A stretch of DNA of 64,000 nucleotides from Anaerostipes sp. MSJ-23 (GTDB lineage Bacteria > Bacillota > Clostridia > Lachnospirales > Lachnospiraceae): assembly GCF_018918155.1 (NCBI RefSeq), contig NZ_JAHLPY010000007.1:1-64000 (forward strand), read 5' to 3'. The notes beneath the pieces are model-generated. The model did not search any database and was not told the origin of the DNA. It was given only the letters and a program-made list of their open reading frames with translations. Below, piece after piece: positions 16,303 to 25,726 of this stretch. The translations under genes were made by a program, and so were the position numbers. Each line of letters starts with the position of its first letter. Position 1 is the stretch's first letter.

Positions 16303-17703
16303 CTATGCCAGATATCGGAATCCCTGGATAAGATATGATAAAAATGTAATCATACGTCTCTTTTTTGTATCCATCGTTTGTTCTCTGACCTTCTTATTTT
16401 TTTCGTAAGTTCCATCTCGTCGAACTTTTAGTGAGCCATCCTTTAAAGCATAAAGCTTTTCTTCCAGTTGTTTTGTAATTTCTTTTCCATGTACAACAAG
16501 CATTGTTTCTGTATCAACATATGTACTGCGACAATCAAAATTATAAGATCCAACCACTGCAAGATCATCATCAATAACCAGTGATTTTCCATGCGTGGAA
16601 TGTTTTCCCATATATTCGTATAAAGAAACTCCTGTATGAATAATTTTATTTTTATTTTTTTGATAGTCCGCAGATGCACATATATTATCCCCAGATGCAA
16701 TAGAATTTAAAATAATTGTCGTATCAGGAACTTTTTGTGTGATTTCTTTCATTCCATGATACATTTCTTTCGAAAAGACTGCATATGGCGTATGAATCAT
16801 AATTCGTCGATTCGCATGGAGCATTAATTGTTTTAATGTTTCCCATACAAGCGGTTCTTTTCCGTAAATATGTGTTGGATTTGTAACAAGTGTCGCTTTC
16901 TTAGTCGGTACTGTTATTTCCTCATCATCTATTTTTGGTATCCGAAGCGTTTGTGCTTTTTTTAATAACCGTTGTATTTCTGTTTGCCGTTTTGCAGCAG
17001 ACCACCGATCAAAAGCTGTTTTGCATACTTTCAGATTCCATACGTTTTGAAAATACTGTTTTACCTGTCCGACGGCACTATCTTTTTCCTTTCCTGTATT
17101 AACAATAAAAATTTCCCGATCAAGTCCAACGCCTTTTCCTTTATGAGTTCCAAGAAAATAATCAAACGTATTTCTTCCACCCATCAATAAATATTGATTG
17201 TCTATGACAAGATATTTATCATGAAGACAGCCATGAATTGTCCATGGTTTTAAAGGATTTGGTGTATTATAAAATCTGATTTCAATGTTCGGATCACTTC
17301 CTGCTGCCTGAAATATAGGTTTCCCACTCATATGCAAAGTCCCATAAAGTCCATCTACTAAGATCTTTACGCGAACACCACGGTGTGCAGCCTGCACCAA
17401 TGCTGCGAAAATATCTTCGGTGCTATCCCCTTCGCGTATATCAAATGTTGAAAGAATAATTTCTTTTTTTGCTTTCTGTATCATATGAAGTCTCATATCC
17501 AATGCTTCCTGATTATCCTCCACAATCCTAGCACGATCAACTCCATTTTTTCCAGATCTATTGTAAAAAGACTCTGTTTGAATTTTTTCTTTCTCCTGCG
17601 GACGAACAGTTTTCAGATGTACAAATGGTGCCAACATCCCAACAACAAAATACAAAAGAAAAGCCAGCAGTACAAGCAAAATAATTTTTAATTTTTTTCT
17701 CAA
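16303..17703 (-). CDS. Membrane-anchored phospholipase D superfamily protein (cardiolipin synthase-like)
   Basis: 466 residues from a TTG start preceded by GGAGGGA. One N-terminal membrane helix (about 5-27) is followed by two PLD half-sites: HDKYLVID with GGRNTFDYF (first third), and HGKSLVIDDDLAVVGSYNFD (near 375-395). Both HxKxxxxD motifs are intact, so the enzyme can be active. The overall layout resembles ClsC/YmdC-type cardiolipin synthases rather than the two-helix ClsA. The phosphatidyl-transfer substrate is inferred. It has its own terminator. Confidence 0.8.
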   Translation of the reverse strand: MRKKLKIILLVLLAFLLYFVVGMLAPFVHLKTVRPQEKEKIQTESFYNRSGKNGVDRARIVEDNQEALDMRLHMIQKAKKEIILSTFDIREGDSTEDIFAALVQAAHRGVRVKILVDGLYGTLHMSGKPIFQAAGSDPNIEIRFYNTPNPLKPWTIHGCLHDKYLVIDNQYLLMGGRNTFDYFLGTHKGKGVGLDREIFIVNTGKEKDSAVGQVKQYFQNVWNLKVCKTAFDRWSAAKRQTEIQRLLKKAQTLRIPKIDDEEITVPTKKATLVTNPTHIYGKEPLVWETLKQLMLHANRRIMIHTPYAVFSKEMYHGMKEITQKVPDTTIILNSIASGDNICASADYQKNKNKIIHTGVSLYEYMGKHSTHGKSLVIDDDLAVVGSYNFDCRSTYVDTETMLVVHGKEITKQLEEKLYALKDGSLKVRRDGTYEKNKKVREQTMDTKKRRMITFLSYLIQGFRYLA

Positions 17704-17786
17704 TTTATCCCTCCTGTGTATCTGATTACACTATAGCATACCTTATGAAAAAATCATACCCTGCCCTCTGCCAGCTTTTTATCTTT

Positions 17787-20324
17787 TTATTTTCTTTTTT
17801 TAGTTCCTTTTTTTACCGTTACTTTACAATAAGCAACCTCTCCTCCTCCATCACTAGATAAAATGATCGTTGCATTTCCTGCTTTTCTTCCTCTTACAAT
17901 TCCAAAGTTATCTACTGTAGCAATTTTTTCATCCGTTGATTTCCAGAAAAACTGAGGAATCACGCTTTCCTTTGGATAAAGAGTCACTGGAAGCTGTTTA
18001 TAATTTCCTTTTTCTAACGTTGTCTTCTTACTAATTGAAAAACGATCCGGATACTGCACATTTGTTTTAATATGAAGACGGAACGATGCTTTTACTTTAT
18101 TTCCACTTGTATATGCTGTAATTGTTACCGTTCCTTTCTTCTTCAGAGCAATTCCTCCATCTTTCTGAATCGTAGCAATCTTTTTATCGCCACTCTTTAA
18201 TTTCACTTCATCAAAAGTTGTATTATCCGGCATCACACAATAAGCAGGATAACAACTTTCATCATCCAGGTTTACATAAATATCCGACATTTGAAAATAG
18301 ATATTCTTTGCTTTTACAACCTGATTTTTCCGGATCCAGCCTGCCGTTAATGTAAGATTCTTTTCAATACCCATTCCTTTTGTATAACGTATACCTTTTT
18401 TATCATACCATCCAGTAAAGACATATCCCTTTTTCGATGGATTTTTCGGCATTTGAGTCAGATATGTTCCTTGTATTAAGGTCTGTGTTTCACAAACTTT
18501 TTTTCCATTCTTAAATACAACTTTACACTCTTTTGGGATGAGTGTATTAATATTTTTATCAATCCACTGCGTTCTTTTTTTGATCCATAATTTCAAACGT
18601 TCGACTTCTTCTTTGTATGTTTTACACTGTGCGATATCATCATCAAAAATCATGAATCCCCATTTTTCAAAGTCATAGCCTTCACTTGTTCCTACTTTCT
18701 TCGCATACTGATCAAGCTGTCCTCCATCTTTATATAATTCTTTTAATTTTTCTCTAATCACAGGCCAGCGCTCCACTGCCTTTTTCGCAAATTTTTTATC
18801 TTGGAACAGTTTTTGAAACCACATACTGTCTTTATGTATCCACCCCTTGCAATCTACATCTTTCGAATAATCTGTATCTCCCCAGGCTACATAATCAAAA
18901 TCCCATAGTGGTCCCCAGCAAAGCTTTCCTCCACGATCTTTATATAGATAAGTACTTGTCGTAACAAATCCATCTCCATTTTGAGAGATCTCCTGAATCC
19001 AATAATAATCAATTGCTGTTTTTACATCCATATAATCTTCATAAGATTTACCGGAACTATCTTTAAAGTTTTTTCCATAAATAGCATCTTCTGTTTTCTG
19101 AACATATTTTTTAATATAATTGTACTGCGCATCATTTTTATAGTCCTCAAAAGATGGACTTTCAATTAAAAATGTAGTTCCATGACTTGTTACAAAGGAT
19201 TTTTTTTCTTCATCTCCATAAGGTTCCAAGGAAAGTAAATATCCACCAGAAATTGTTGCTTCATCTGTTGCTTTTTTGGAGGCATCATTTTCCTCTAAAT
19301 CTGGTATATTTACCCTTGTTTTACCGACTCTTACCTGTTCACTAAGACAATAACTTCCATAATAGGTGCCATTCACAAACACATCAACAAATTCTGATTT
19401 TGGTGTAAAGGCCATCCCAAGCTGCTGTCCAAGCCAGTATGTTCCTTTATTTCTTAGCAAACTATTATCCAGTCGATTTGCCAACAATACCCAATGTTTA
19501 TTAGCACCCATTCCAAGTAGATCTGCCTTTTTATCCAATTTGATCTTATAAGGCTTTTTATCCTGCATCCAGGTAGAATTACCTCTTCCTCTAATATAAT
19601 CCAGTTCATAAGTTTCTGATTTTAATTTTTTCTCTGTATATTCACTCTGATAATTTTCTGGAATCTTAATACTCATTGTTCCATAACATTCTGTCTCATG
19701 ACTAGAATCATTATTCATCGCCTCAATGCTTCCCTGACTTTCGTCCAGTTGAAAAGAAACAACCGGAATTTCATTTTTCATAAATTCAATGGAACGAATG
19801 AGTGTTTTCGTTGATCCCTCGCCATCATTTACGATCTTAAAGGAAATTTTATGTTCTCCTGATAATTTCTGATCAGAAATATCTGCCATCTGTGAATTCT
19901 CATAAGTCCATTTATCTTTTCTTCTCTGTCTAACTAAATTGATGGAAGCAAATGCCTGCGTTTCATTGTCCAAATAGAGTTCTACTCTGACATTTTCCCC
20001 TTTTGCTGCTAATCCATCTACAACTACATAACCTGGCTCTTGCTGATCAAAATCAAATGTTTTTGTAAATGAAAATAACGCCTGATGAAACTGCTCCGCT
20101 TTTCCTGAAAAGAAAATACCTTTGGCTTTCTCATCCTTTTTCATTGTTATTTCTTTACTGGAATTTTGTATTCCTCCATGATCCAATAACGCTGTCATTT
20201 TTTGCATCTTATAAGATACATTTTCTTCCTTTGCATTCACAGGCATGCTACAAAAAAATGTTGCTGCCACAATCACCATCATCCAAAAGAAAATCCGAAC
20301 AGTATAGTTCCTTTCCTTTTTCAT
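17787..20324 (-). CDS. Secreted CotH-kinase family protein with InlB-type and Big2 repeats
   Basis: 845 residues. A signal peptide (1-31, probable cleavage after MPVNA) precedes a carbohydrate-binding-like beta region (about 65-185). A CotH domain follows (about 215-590) with RGRGNSTW, KPYKIKLDKKADLLGM and GPLWDFDYVAWG. Then comes a Listeria-Bacteroides repeat (YVFTGWYDKKG, about 625-655) and two bacterial Ig-like Big2 units (about 665-840). The tail is KKGTKKRK, with no LPxTG sorting signal. CotH of spore coats is a protein kinase; the role of such extracellular fusions is not established. Probably a surface or matrix protein held by its basic tail. Confidence 0.8.
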   Translation of the reverse strand: MKKERNYTVRIFFWMMVIVAATFFCSMPVNAKEENVSYKMQKMTALLDHGGIQNSSKEITMKKDEKAKGIFFSGKAEQFHQALFSFTKTFDFDQQEPGYVVVDGLAAKGENVRVELYLDNETQAFASINLVRQRRKDKWTYENSQMADISDQKLSGEHKISFKIVNDGEGSTKTLIRSIEFMKNEIPVVSFQLDESQGSIEAMNNDSSHETECYGTMSIKIPENYQSEYTEKKLKSETYELDYIRGRGNSTWMQDKKPYKIKLDKKADLLGMGANKHWVLLANRLDNSLLRNKGTYWLGQQLGMAFTPKSEFVDVFVNGTYYGSYCLSEQVRVGKTRVNIPDLEENDASKKATDEATISGGYLLSLEPYGDEEKKSFVTSHGTTFLIESPSFEDYKNDAQYNYIKKYVQKTEDAIYGKNFKDSSGKSYEDYMDVKTAIDYYWIQEISQNGDGFVTTSTYLYKDRGGKLCWGPLWDFDYVAWGDTDYSKDVDCKGWIHKDSMWFQKLFQDKKFAKKAVERWPVIREKLKELYKDGGQLDQYAKKVGTSEGYDFEKWGFMIFDDDIAQCKTYKEEVERLKLWIKKRTQWIDKNINTLIPKECKVVFKNGKKVCETQTLIQGTYLTQMPKNPSKKGYVFTGWYDKKGIRYTKGMGIEKNLTLTAGWIRKNQVVKAKNIYFQMSDIYVNLDDESCYPAYCVMPDNTTFDEVKLKSGDKKIATIQKDGGIALKKKGTVTITAYTSGNKVKASFRLHIKTNVQYPDRFSISKKTTLEKGNYKQLPVTLYPKESVIPQFFWKSTDEKIATVDNFGIVRGRKAGNATIILSSDGGGEVAYCKVTVKKGTKKRK

Positions 20325-20411
20325 ACTGCCACCTCCCGCTTTTTATAAATTCATTCTACTTTATATACAATGGACTTTGACTTTTTGTCTCATTTGTAAA
20401 AAAAAATCTTC

Positions 20412-20440
20412 TTGATTTTCAAAACCATTTCTTCTATTAT
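20412..20440 (+). promoter_or_regulatory. Promoter of the small conserved gene at 20471
   Basis: TTGATT (20412-20417), 17 nt, TATTAT (20435-20440). It lies 30 nt before an ATG that has AAAGGAAA upstream. Confidence 0.65.
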
Positions 20441-20470
20441 AAAGGGGAAAGTCAGAAAGGAAATATTTTT

Positions 20471-21001
20471 ATGAATTATACACGTTTAGAACATAGTTTA
20501 ATCGACCTAATCAAAGAAGAACAAGCAAAACTTGGATATCGCAAAGAGATCATTCATCTTTATTATCCATTAAGCTCTTTAAATCATTTTTTCAAAAGTC
20601 AGGCAGATGCAGATAAAATGCAAGAGATGCTTTGTGATTTTCCATCTTATATTTACAATATTTTTGGCGAAGTTACTGTTTCTCATAAAAAAGATCGATT
20701 TTGTTTTACGCTCTCAGAAAAAGCTTCTGAATATGTCCATGATAGAATGGAAGAAAATGAATTCATCAAAGCATTAGTCAATCTTGTTGCAAAACATGGA
20801 TGTACGATGGATGAAATCAAAAACCTTTTTTCTTCTTACTCAGATCAAGTCCATACAGAACCGATGAACAATGATGAATTTGATCTTCTTATTCGTTTTG
20901 AAGATGGAAGCGATCCTTATTATTACTGTTTTAAAGATGAAGGATGCCATATCATTTATCATCGTTTCCTTCCAGAAGACTATGCTGATTTTGAATTTTA
21001 A
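20471..21001 (+). CDS. Conserved protein of unknown function, DUF3877-like
   Basis: 176 residues, acidic, with no signal peptide or membrane helix. The N-terminus MNYTRLEHSLIDLIKEEQAKLGYRK and the C-terminal FEDGSDPYYYCF region recall a family I remember as DUF3877, found in gut Lachnospiraceae; this name is from memory and unverified. The middle is helical and the last 50 residues look like mixed alpha/beta. The C-terminal stop overlaps the stop of a convergent LysR gene by 4 nt, with no terminator between. No function is proposed. Confidence 0.7.
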   Translation: MNYTRLEHSLIDLIKEEQAKLGYRKEIIHLYYPLSSLNHFFKSQADADKMQEMLCDFPSYIYNIFGEVTVSHKKDRFCFTLSEKASEYVHDRMEENEFIKALVNLVAKHGCTMDEIKNLFSSYSDQVHTEPMNNDEFDLLIRFEDGSDPYYYCFKDEGCHIIYHRFLPEDYADFEF

Positions 21002-21945
21002 TCACTAAAATAATCTTGAAGCTCTTTTTTTAACTGCTGCACGGTTTCCTTCTCACTTTCATGATGGCAATAAAATCCATAATGAAAAGAAGGAACCGAC
21101 AAAAGCGGTAAATTTATCAGTTTTTTATTCTTAATTTTTTCAGGTTGTGGCATAATGAAAAATGCATTTCCCGCTTTCACCTGCAAGAATGCAGATTCTA
21201 CATTATCACAATATTGTACATTTTCATCTGCATACCTCCCTGCTAACTCATAAATATTCAAGCGGCTGCGAATCGCACTTTCAAGAACTGGACTTGTCAC
21301 ACGTCTTTTAATATTGCAATCTTCCATAATATTAAAAAGTTCCGCTGTTAAACCACTTAAAGTCTTTTTATCAGACGAAATCACATGATAAAGTTTTTGC
21401 CTGGCAGATATTGAAATATTTTCTGGCAAAATGTAAGTAATTGGAGCATCTGTAAGCTTTTCAAATGTTCCTATGCCAGAGCTTTGTTCCTCAATTAATT
21501 CTTTAATTCCAATCACCATATCAATCGCATTTGATTTCAAAGAACTACTTAGAGACTGATATGGCGCAAAAATAACATCCGGCTGAAGACCTGGAATCCT
21601 CTGCATTAATTTGCTGTAAATATGATGCATATAGAAAAAAACTTCCATTCCATAACTTCCAACAAGCAAGCGTGGTAAATATTCTTGCTCAAGTTTTGAA
21701 AGATTATGGATAGCATCTAATTCTTGTCGATAAATACTTTTTGCATTTGGAAAAAATAGTCTTCCTGCATTGGTCAGAGAAACACTTCTTGTATTTCTTT
21801 CAAATAATTTTACTTTTAATTCTTCTTCCAAAGACTGTATTTGCTTGCTAACAGATGGCTGTGAAAAATGAAGATTTTGTGCAGCTTTTGCAAAATTTAG
21901 TTCCTTTGCAACTTCTAGAAAACATTTCAATTGATTTGAATTCAT
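20998..21945 (-). CDS. LysR-family transcriptional regulator
   Basis: 315 residues from the ATG at 21945, preceded by GAGAGG; an upstream in-frame ATG at 21984 lacks a good site. The N-terminal winged helix is clear (NSNQLKCFLEVAKELNFAK, then HFSQPSVSKQIQSLEEEL), followed by a linker helix and an inducer-binding domain. It is divergent from the MFS exporter gene, so that gene is its likely target, with both promoters in the 211-nt gap. The effector is unknown. Confidence 0.87.
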   Translation of the reverse strand: MNSNQLKCFLEVAKELNFAKAAQNLHFSQPSVSKQIQSLEEELKVKLFERNTRSVSLTNAGRLFFPNAKSIYRQELDAIHNLSKLEQEYLPRLLVGSYGMEVFFYMHHIYSKLMQRIPGLQPDVIFAPYQSLSSSLKSNAIDMVIGIKELIEEQSSGIGTFEKLTDAPITYILPENISISARQKLYHVISSDKKTLSGLTAELFNIMEDCNIKRRVTSPVLESAIRSRLNIYELAGRYADENVQYCDNVESAFLQVKAGNAFFIMPQPEKIKNKKLINLPLLSVPSFHYGFYCHHESEKETVQQLKKELQDYFSD

Positions 21946-22021
21946 ATTTTTATCCTCTCTATTAATTCTTTTTATTAATTCCAATATATTATTAATAATA
22001 ACATATTTCTATTTCACATCC

Positions 22022-22051
22022 AGATATTTTTATATTAAAATAAAAATATCT
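22022..22051. promoter_or_regulatory. Perfect A/T palindrome in the LysR-MFS divergent promoter region
   Basis: AGATATTTTTAT, 6-nt spacer, ATAAAAATATCT. It could be a regulator site or a weak hairpin; no consensus is matched. Confidence 0.4.
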
Positions 22052-22070
22052 AAAAAAACAAGATAAAATT

Positions 22071-22094
22071 ACAGGAATGTCCCAACATTCCTGT
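22071..22094 (+). terminator. First terminator-like hairpin in the MFS leader
   Basis: ACAGGAATGT, loop CCCA, ACATTCCTGT, then TTTTCTTT. It lies 63-86 nt before the MFS start. No plus-strand gene upstream needs a terminator here, since the neighbour is divergent. Possibly an attenuator. Confidence 0.6.
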
Positions 22095-22102
22095 TTTTCT
22101 TT

Positions 22103-22127
22103 GAGTCCTAAAGTGACTCTTTTTTCT
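22103..22127 (+). terminator. Second terminator-like hairpin in the MFS leader
   Basis: GAGTC, 7-nt loop, GACTC, then TTTTTTCTTG. The stem is only 5 bp, but the U-run is strong. It ends 30 nt before the MFS start codon. Confidence 0.45.
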
Positions 22128-22156
22128 TGTAAAAATAACTTGAGAGGAGATTTAAC

Positions 22157-23536
22157 ATGAATCAAAAACAAAGAAACCCATGGATTGTAATCGGTGTACT
22201 TGTATTTAGTGCTCTGGTTGCAACTTTTAACGAAACTATTTTAAATGTAGCTCTTCGTATCATTTCACAGGATATGAAAATTTCAATGGCAAACGTACAA
22301 TGGCTCATTACTGGCTATATGCTTGTTACATCCGTTATGGTACCAGTCACTGCATTTTTATATCAGAGTATTCCAACCAAAAAATTATTTCTTGGTGCCA
22401 TGATGATTATCCTAATTGGTACTGTTGGATGTCTTTTAGCTCCATCTTTTCCAGTGCTTTTGCTCTTTCGTATGATTCAAGCGATTGGTACTGGAATGAT
22501 GATTCCAATTATGATGAACACGGTATTAATCGTTGTTCCAAAGACACAGATTGGAACTGCCATGGCACTTTGTGTTTGTGGAATCACACTTGGACCTGCT
22601 TTTGGACCAACCATCTCCGGAATCCTTGTGCAGTTCTTCTACTGGAAAAGCGTCTTTGTACTGTTACTCATCTTACTTGTCATCGGAATCATCTGTGGTG
22701 CCGTTTTTGTTGATGATGTAGCTCCATTATCCAAACCGCATCTTGATATTTTTTCCGTTATTCTTTCAACAGCAGGACTAGCCACTTTTTTATATGGAAT
22801 CAGTATTGTAATGTCACAGCTTACGACCGGATTGATCTGTCTTGTTGCAGGAATTATCATTCTTGCCATTTTTGTTATAAGACAGGGACATTTAAAAGAA
22901 CCTTTATTAAATTTCAAACCATTTTCTAATATGAAATTTACTCTTGGTGTTGCTATGGTCTTTATTGCTATGCTGATCAACTTTTCATTAAATGTTGTAA
23001 TGCCATCCTTCCTGCAGGGAGCTTTTGGTGTTGCAAGTATGGCATCTGCACTATTACTTCTTCCAGGAGTCTTATTAAATGCTGCATCAACCAATATTAG
23101 CGGAAAAATTCTTGATAAACATGGAGTCAATCTTATGCTTCCTGCTGGATTTGCCGTTTTTAGTGCTGCACTATTGATTCTTTCTCGTTGCAATGAAAAT
23201 TCTAGCCTAATCTTTATTGTTGTGATCCACATTATCATTTATCAGGGGCTTGCATTTTCCATGTCACCTGCACAGACTTCTGCGCTTGCCACACTAACAC
23301 CTGATCTAAACTCCCATGGAGTTGCAATTGTCAATACATTTATGCAGATTGCTGCCAGTGTTGGTTCTTCTTTATTTGGAGGTATCGAAAGTGTCCGCCA
23401 GGCAACAGCACTTGCCAACGGAAAAACACAAGCGGCTGCTATTGCTTATGGATTCTCTGGAACTATTTTAGCTGCCTTCCTAATGGGAATTATCGGAATT
23501 ATTCTTGCATTCACTTTTGCAAAAAAAAGTAATTAA
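22157..23536 (+). CDS. MFS drug exporter, DHA2 (EmrB/QacA-like) family
   Basis: 459 residues with 12 to 14 hydrophobic helices. The start ALVATFNETILNVALRII matches helix 1 of EmrB-type exporters, and QAIGTGMMIPIMMNT with GITLGPAFGPTISG fits motif C of antiporters. Proton-driven export of a toxic compound is the expected role; the substrate is unknown. AGAGGAGAT precedes the ATG. It is divergent from a LysR gene, and two terminator-like hairpins occupy its leader, suggesting control by attenuation in addition to LysR. Confidence 0.85.
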   Translation: MNQKQRNPWIVIGVLVFSALVATFNETILNVALRIISQDMKISMANVQWLITGYMLVTSVMVPVTAFLYQSIPTKKLFLGAMMIILIGTVGCLLAPSFPVLLLFRMIQAIGTGMMIPIMMNTVLIVVPKTQIGTAMALCVCGITLGPAFGPTISGILVQFFYWKSVFVLLLILLVIGIICGAVFVDDVAPLSKPHLDIFSVILSTAGLATFLYGISIVMSQLTTGLICLVAGIIILAIFVIRQGHLKEPLLNFKPFSNMKFTLGVAMVFIAMLINFSLNVVMPSFLQGAFGVASMASALLLLPGVLLNAASTNISGKILDKHGVNLMLPAGFAVFSAALLILSRCNENSSLIFIVVIHIIIYQGLAFSMSPAQTSALATLTPDLNSHGVAIVNTFMQIAASVGSSLFGGIESVRQATALANGKTQAAAIAYGFSGTILAAFLMGIIGIILAFTFAKKSN

Positions 23537-23545
23537 CTTCAATAT

Positions 23546-23582
23546 AAATGCTCAGGCAACCAATTTACTGATGCCTGAGCAT
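23546..23582. terminator. Shared terminator between the MFS gene and ureD
   Basis: AATGCTCAGGCA, 13-nt loop, TGCCTGAGCATT, then TTTT on the plus strand. On the minus strand one arm is made from the last codons of ureD, so the two convergent genes share it. Confidence 0.8.
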
Positions 23583-24374
23583 TTTTTGATATTCTAAAAT
23601 TTTTTGATTTGCTTTTTCAAGTTCCTGTGCTCGTCTCCCAAAGATTCGAATTACATAATCTCCATGGACAAGCCTTGTAATATCGCCTTCCAGTTTTTTT
23701 TCTTTAAGAAATTGACAAACATGTTGATTAAATGACTCTTCTTTTTCTTCTTTTGGCCTGCTTATAAACATACTAGATAGATGCGTATATCCCTCATACA
23801 TTCCCATTCCTTGCATATCAAAAGAAGAAGGTTTATATCGTACATTATCTCTGTAAATTAATTTATTTTTTCTATAAATTTCTATCAAGTTATGATAATA
23901 ACGATATTGAAATTTCTCACCAGAAGCATATCTCCCACAAGAAAAAATTTCACTCATACAAAACGCAGCAGTTTCATCTTCCAGATAAACCTTCATGACT
24001 CCTTCAAAAGCAGAATCCTTAAACGGAATGATAGGTTGCGGATAAAAACAAAAACTTGCTTCTTTTTCTACTACAACTTTTGTCTGGCGCTTTGCACATC
24101 CTTTTTTCATCTGATGAATTTTATCATAAGACTGTGATATAAATTTCAAATCAGCTCCCTGTCTGATCCAAAAATCAAATTCCTGACGATCTCCTTCCAT
24201 AATTCCTGCAGAAGCTGCCAAAAGCATAACTTCAATCGCACCATCCTTTTTTTGAAATGGCTGCATGATCTTATATGGTGCTGTGAAACTCACATCCCCA
24301 AGAATGGTTTTTTCTTCTTTTTTTATTGCTGTAAGTGAAAGCTTGGAAGTTTTTCCAAATGGATTTTCTCCCAT
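23565..24374 (-). CDS. ureD: Urease accessory protein UreD (UreH)
   Basis: 269 residues. Family marks are LGDVSFTAPYKIMQPF near the N-terminus, LLAASAGIMEGDRQEF, FYPQPIIPFKDSAF and SCGRYASGE. UreD docks on urease apoprotein and, with UreF and UreG, channels nickel and CO2 to the active-site lysine. Last gene of ureABCEFGD, 3 nt after ureG. Sequence identity to well-known UreD proteins looks low, as is usual for this subunit, so the assignment rests partly on position. Confidence 0.88.
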   Translation of the reverse strand: MGENPFGKTSKLSLTAIKKEEKTILGDVSFTAPYKIMQPFQKKDGAIEVMLLAASAGIMEGDRQEFDFWIRQGADLKFISQSYDKIHQMKKGCAKRQTKVVVEKEASFCFYPQPIIPFKDSAFEGVMKVYLEDETAAFCMSEIFSCGRYASGEKFQYRYYHNLIEIYRKNKLIYRDNVRYKPSSFDMQGMGMYEGYTHLSSMFISRPKEEKEESFNQHVCQFLKEKKLEGDITRLVHGDYVIRIFGRRAQELEKANQKILEYQKMLRHQ

Positions 24375-24377
24375 AGA

Positions 24378-24989
24378 CTACATCCCTTCTAGAAGAACAT
24401 TTTGTTTGATCCATGTTATGATATCATCTACATGTTCCCCTCCACGAATATTAGTAAAAAGAAATGGTCGTTCTCCTCGCATTTTTTTTGAATCTCGTTC
24501 CATAACTTCAAGGCTTGCTCCTACATAAGGTGCAAGATCAATCTTATTAATAACCAAAAGATCTGAACGGGTAATTCCTGGACCACCTTTTCTTGGAATT
24601 TTATCTCCTTCTGCCACATCGATAACAAAAATTGTAGCATCAACGAGTTCTGGAGAAAAGGTTGCTGATAAATTATCTCCTCCACTCTCAATAAAAAGCA
24701 ATTCAATATCCGGAAATTTTTCCATCATTTCATCAACCGCTTCTAAATTCATAGACGCATCTTCACGGATTGCGGTATGTGGACATCCTCCAGTTTCTAC
24801 TCCTACGATTCTTTCCTGTGGCATAACACTGTTTTTTGCCAAAAATTCAGCATCTTCTTTCGTATAAATATCATTGGTAATAACGCCAATGCTATATTCT
24901 TTTGCCATTTTTCGTGTAACAGCTTCAATCAAAGCAGTTTTTCCGGAACCTACCGGTCCGGCGACACCTATTTTTACGTATGACATCAC
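24378..24989 (-). CDS. ureG: Urease accessory GTPase UreG
   Basis: 203 residues. The P-loop is [17 protein letters not shown] (about 8-24), the metal-binding region is [19 protein letters not shown] with the invariant Cys-Pro-His, then [17 protein letters not shown] and [16 protein letters not shown] (G4-like NKID). GTP hydrolysis by UreG drives nickel insertion into UreC. Either of two consecutive ATGs (24989 or 24986) could start it. Sits between ureF and ureD. Confidence 0.95.
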   Translation of the reverse strand: MMSYVKIGVAGPVGSGKTALIEAVTRKMAKEYSIGVITNDIYTKEDAEFLAKNSVMPQERIVGVETGGCPHTAIREDASMNLEAVDEMMEKFPDIELLFIESGGDNLSATFSPELVDATIFVIDVAEGDKIPRKGGPGITRSDLLVINKIDLAPYVGASLEVMERDSKKMRGERPFLFTNIRGGEHVDDIITWIKQNVLLEGM

Positions 24990-25013
24990 AATTTCTTCCT
25001 TTCTTTTTTATGC

Positions 25014-25709
25014 TTAGGACATATAAAGCCTTGAATATAAATGTTCATGTTGAATACATCGAAGATCAAATCCTGGTGTTGATAAGCATAACATTTCTTC
25101 TCCTGCCTGTTGTACTTGCTGTAAGATTTCTTCAAAAAACGTATCCAAAGAATATAATATTCTCTGTCCATCTGACTGACTTAACGGAATCGTTTTTACA
25201 CATGTTGTTACCATTGCTGAAGCTTGTGCATACAAATAATTTGCGAGTGCTTGCTCTTTTTCGATTCCTGCACATGCACAAATAACACCATACACACATG
25301 GATGAGCAGTTGTTTTTCCTTTTCTCCTTGCAAGATACTGTTCAAAAAAGGAAGAAATATCATGAATCTGCATATGTAACAATGTTTTTACTAAACGATT
25401 TCCAAGTTTTTTGGAGGCTTCTCTGATCTCCATTGGAATTTTAGAAGCTTCTATCACTTCTTCCAGCCAGTCCATCCTATCCAGTGATTGTTCTATCGAT
25501 GCCTCATATGCCATTCTGGCCGCAAGAAGATCTGTATAAAGGAAATTATATCCTAACTTTTTTTTGATATATTCCTGCGCGGTTTTTGTATCATGAACCA
25601 AGTCTTTCTGAATATAAGTTTCTAAACCATAAGAATGAGAATAAGCACCAATTGGAAACAGAGAATCATTTATTTGAAGCAGAAAAAAATAACCTTTTTG
25701 TTTCTCCAT
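25014..25709 (-). CDS. ureF: Urease accessory protein UreF
   Basis: 231 residues, all-helical. The opening LQINDSLFPIGAYSHSYGLETYIQ is diagnostic for UreF, and the C-terminal CIQHEHLYSRLYMS resembles the conserved end that contacts UreG. Acts with UreD as an activation chaperone that regulates the UreG GTPase. Lies 17 nt after ureE and 24 nt before ureG. Confidence 0.93.
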   Translation of the reverse strand: MEKQKGYFFLLQINDSLFPIGAYSHSYGLETYIQKDLVHDTKTAQEYIKKKLGYNFLYTDLLAARMAYEASIEQSLDRMDWLEEVIEASKIPMEIREASKKLGNRLVKTLLHMQIHDISSFFEQYLARRKGKTTAHPCVYGVICACAGIEKEQALANYLYAQASAMVTTCVKTIPLSQSDGQRILYSLDTFFEEILQQVQQAGEEMLCLSTPGFDLRCIQHEHLYSRLYMS

Positions 25710-25726
25710 AGTTCTTTCCTTTTTTC

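Noticed and set aside
22639-23238. Long minus-strand open frame inside the MFS gene
   Set aside because: It lies wholly antisense to a well-supported transporter and has no ribosome site or recognisable domain.
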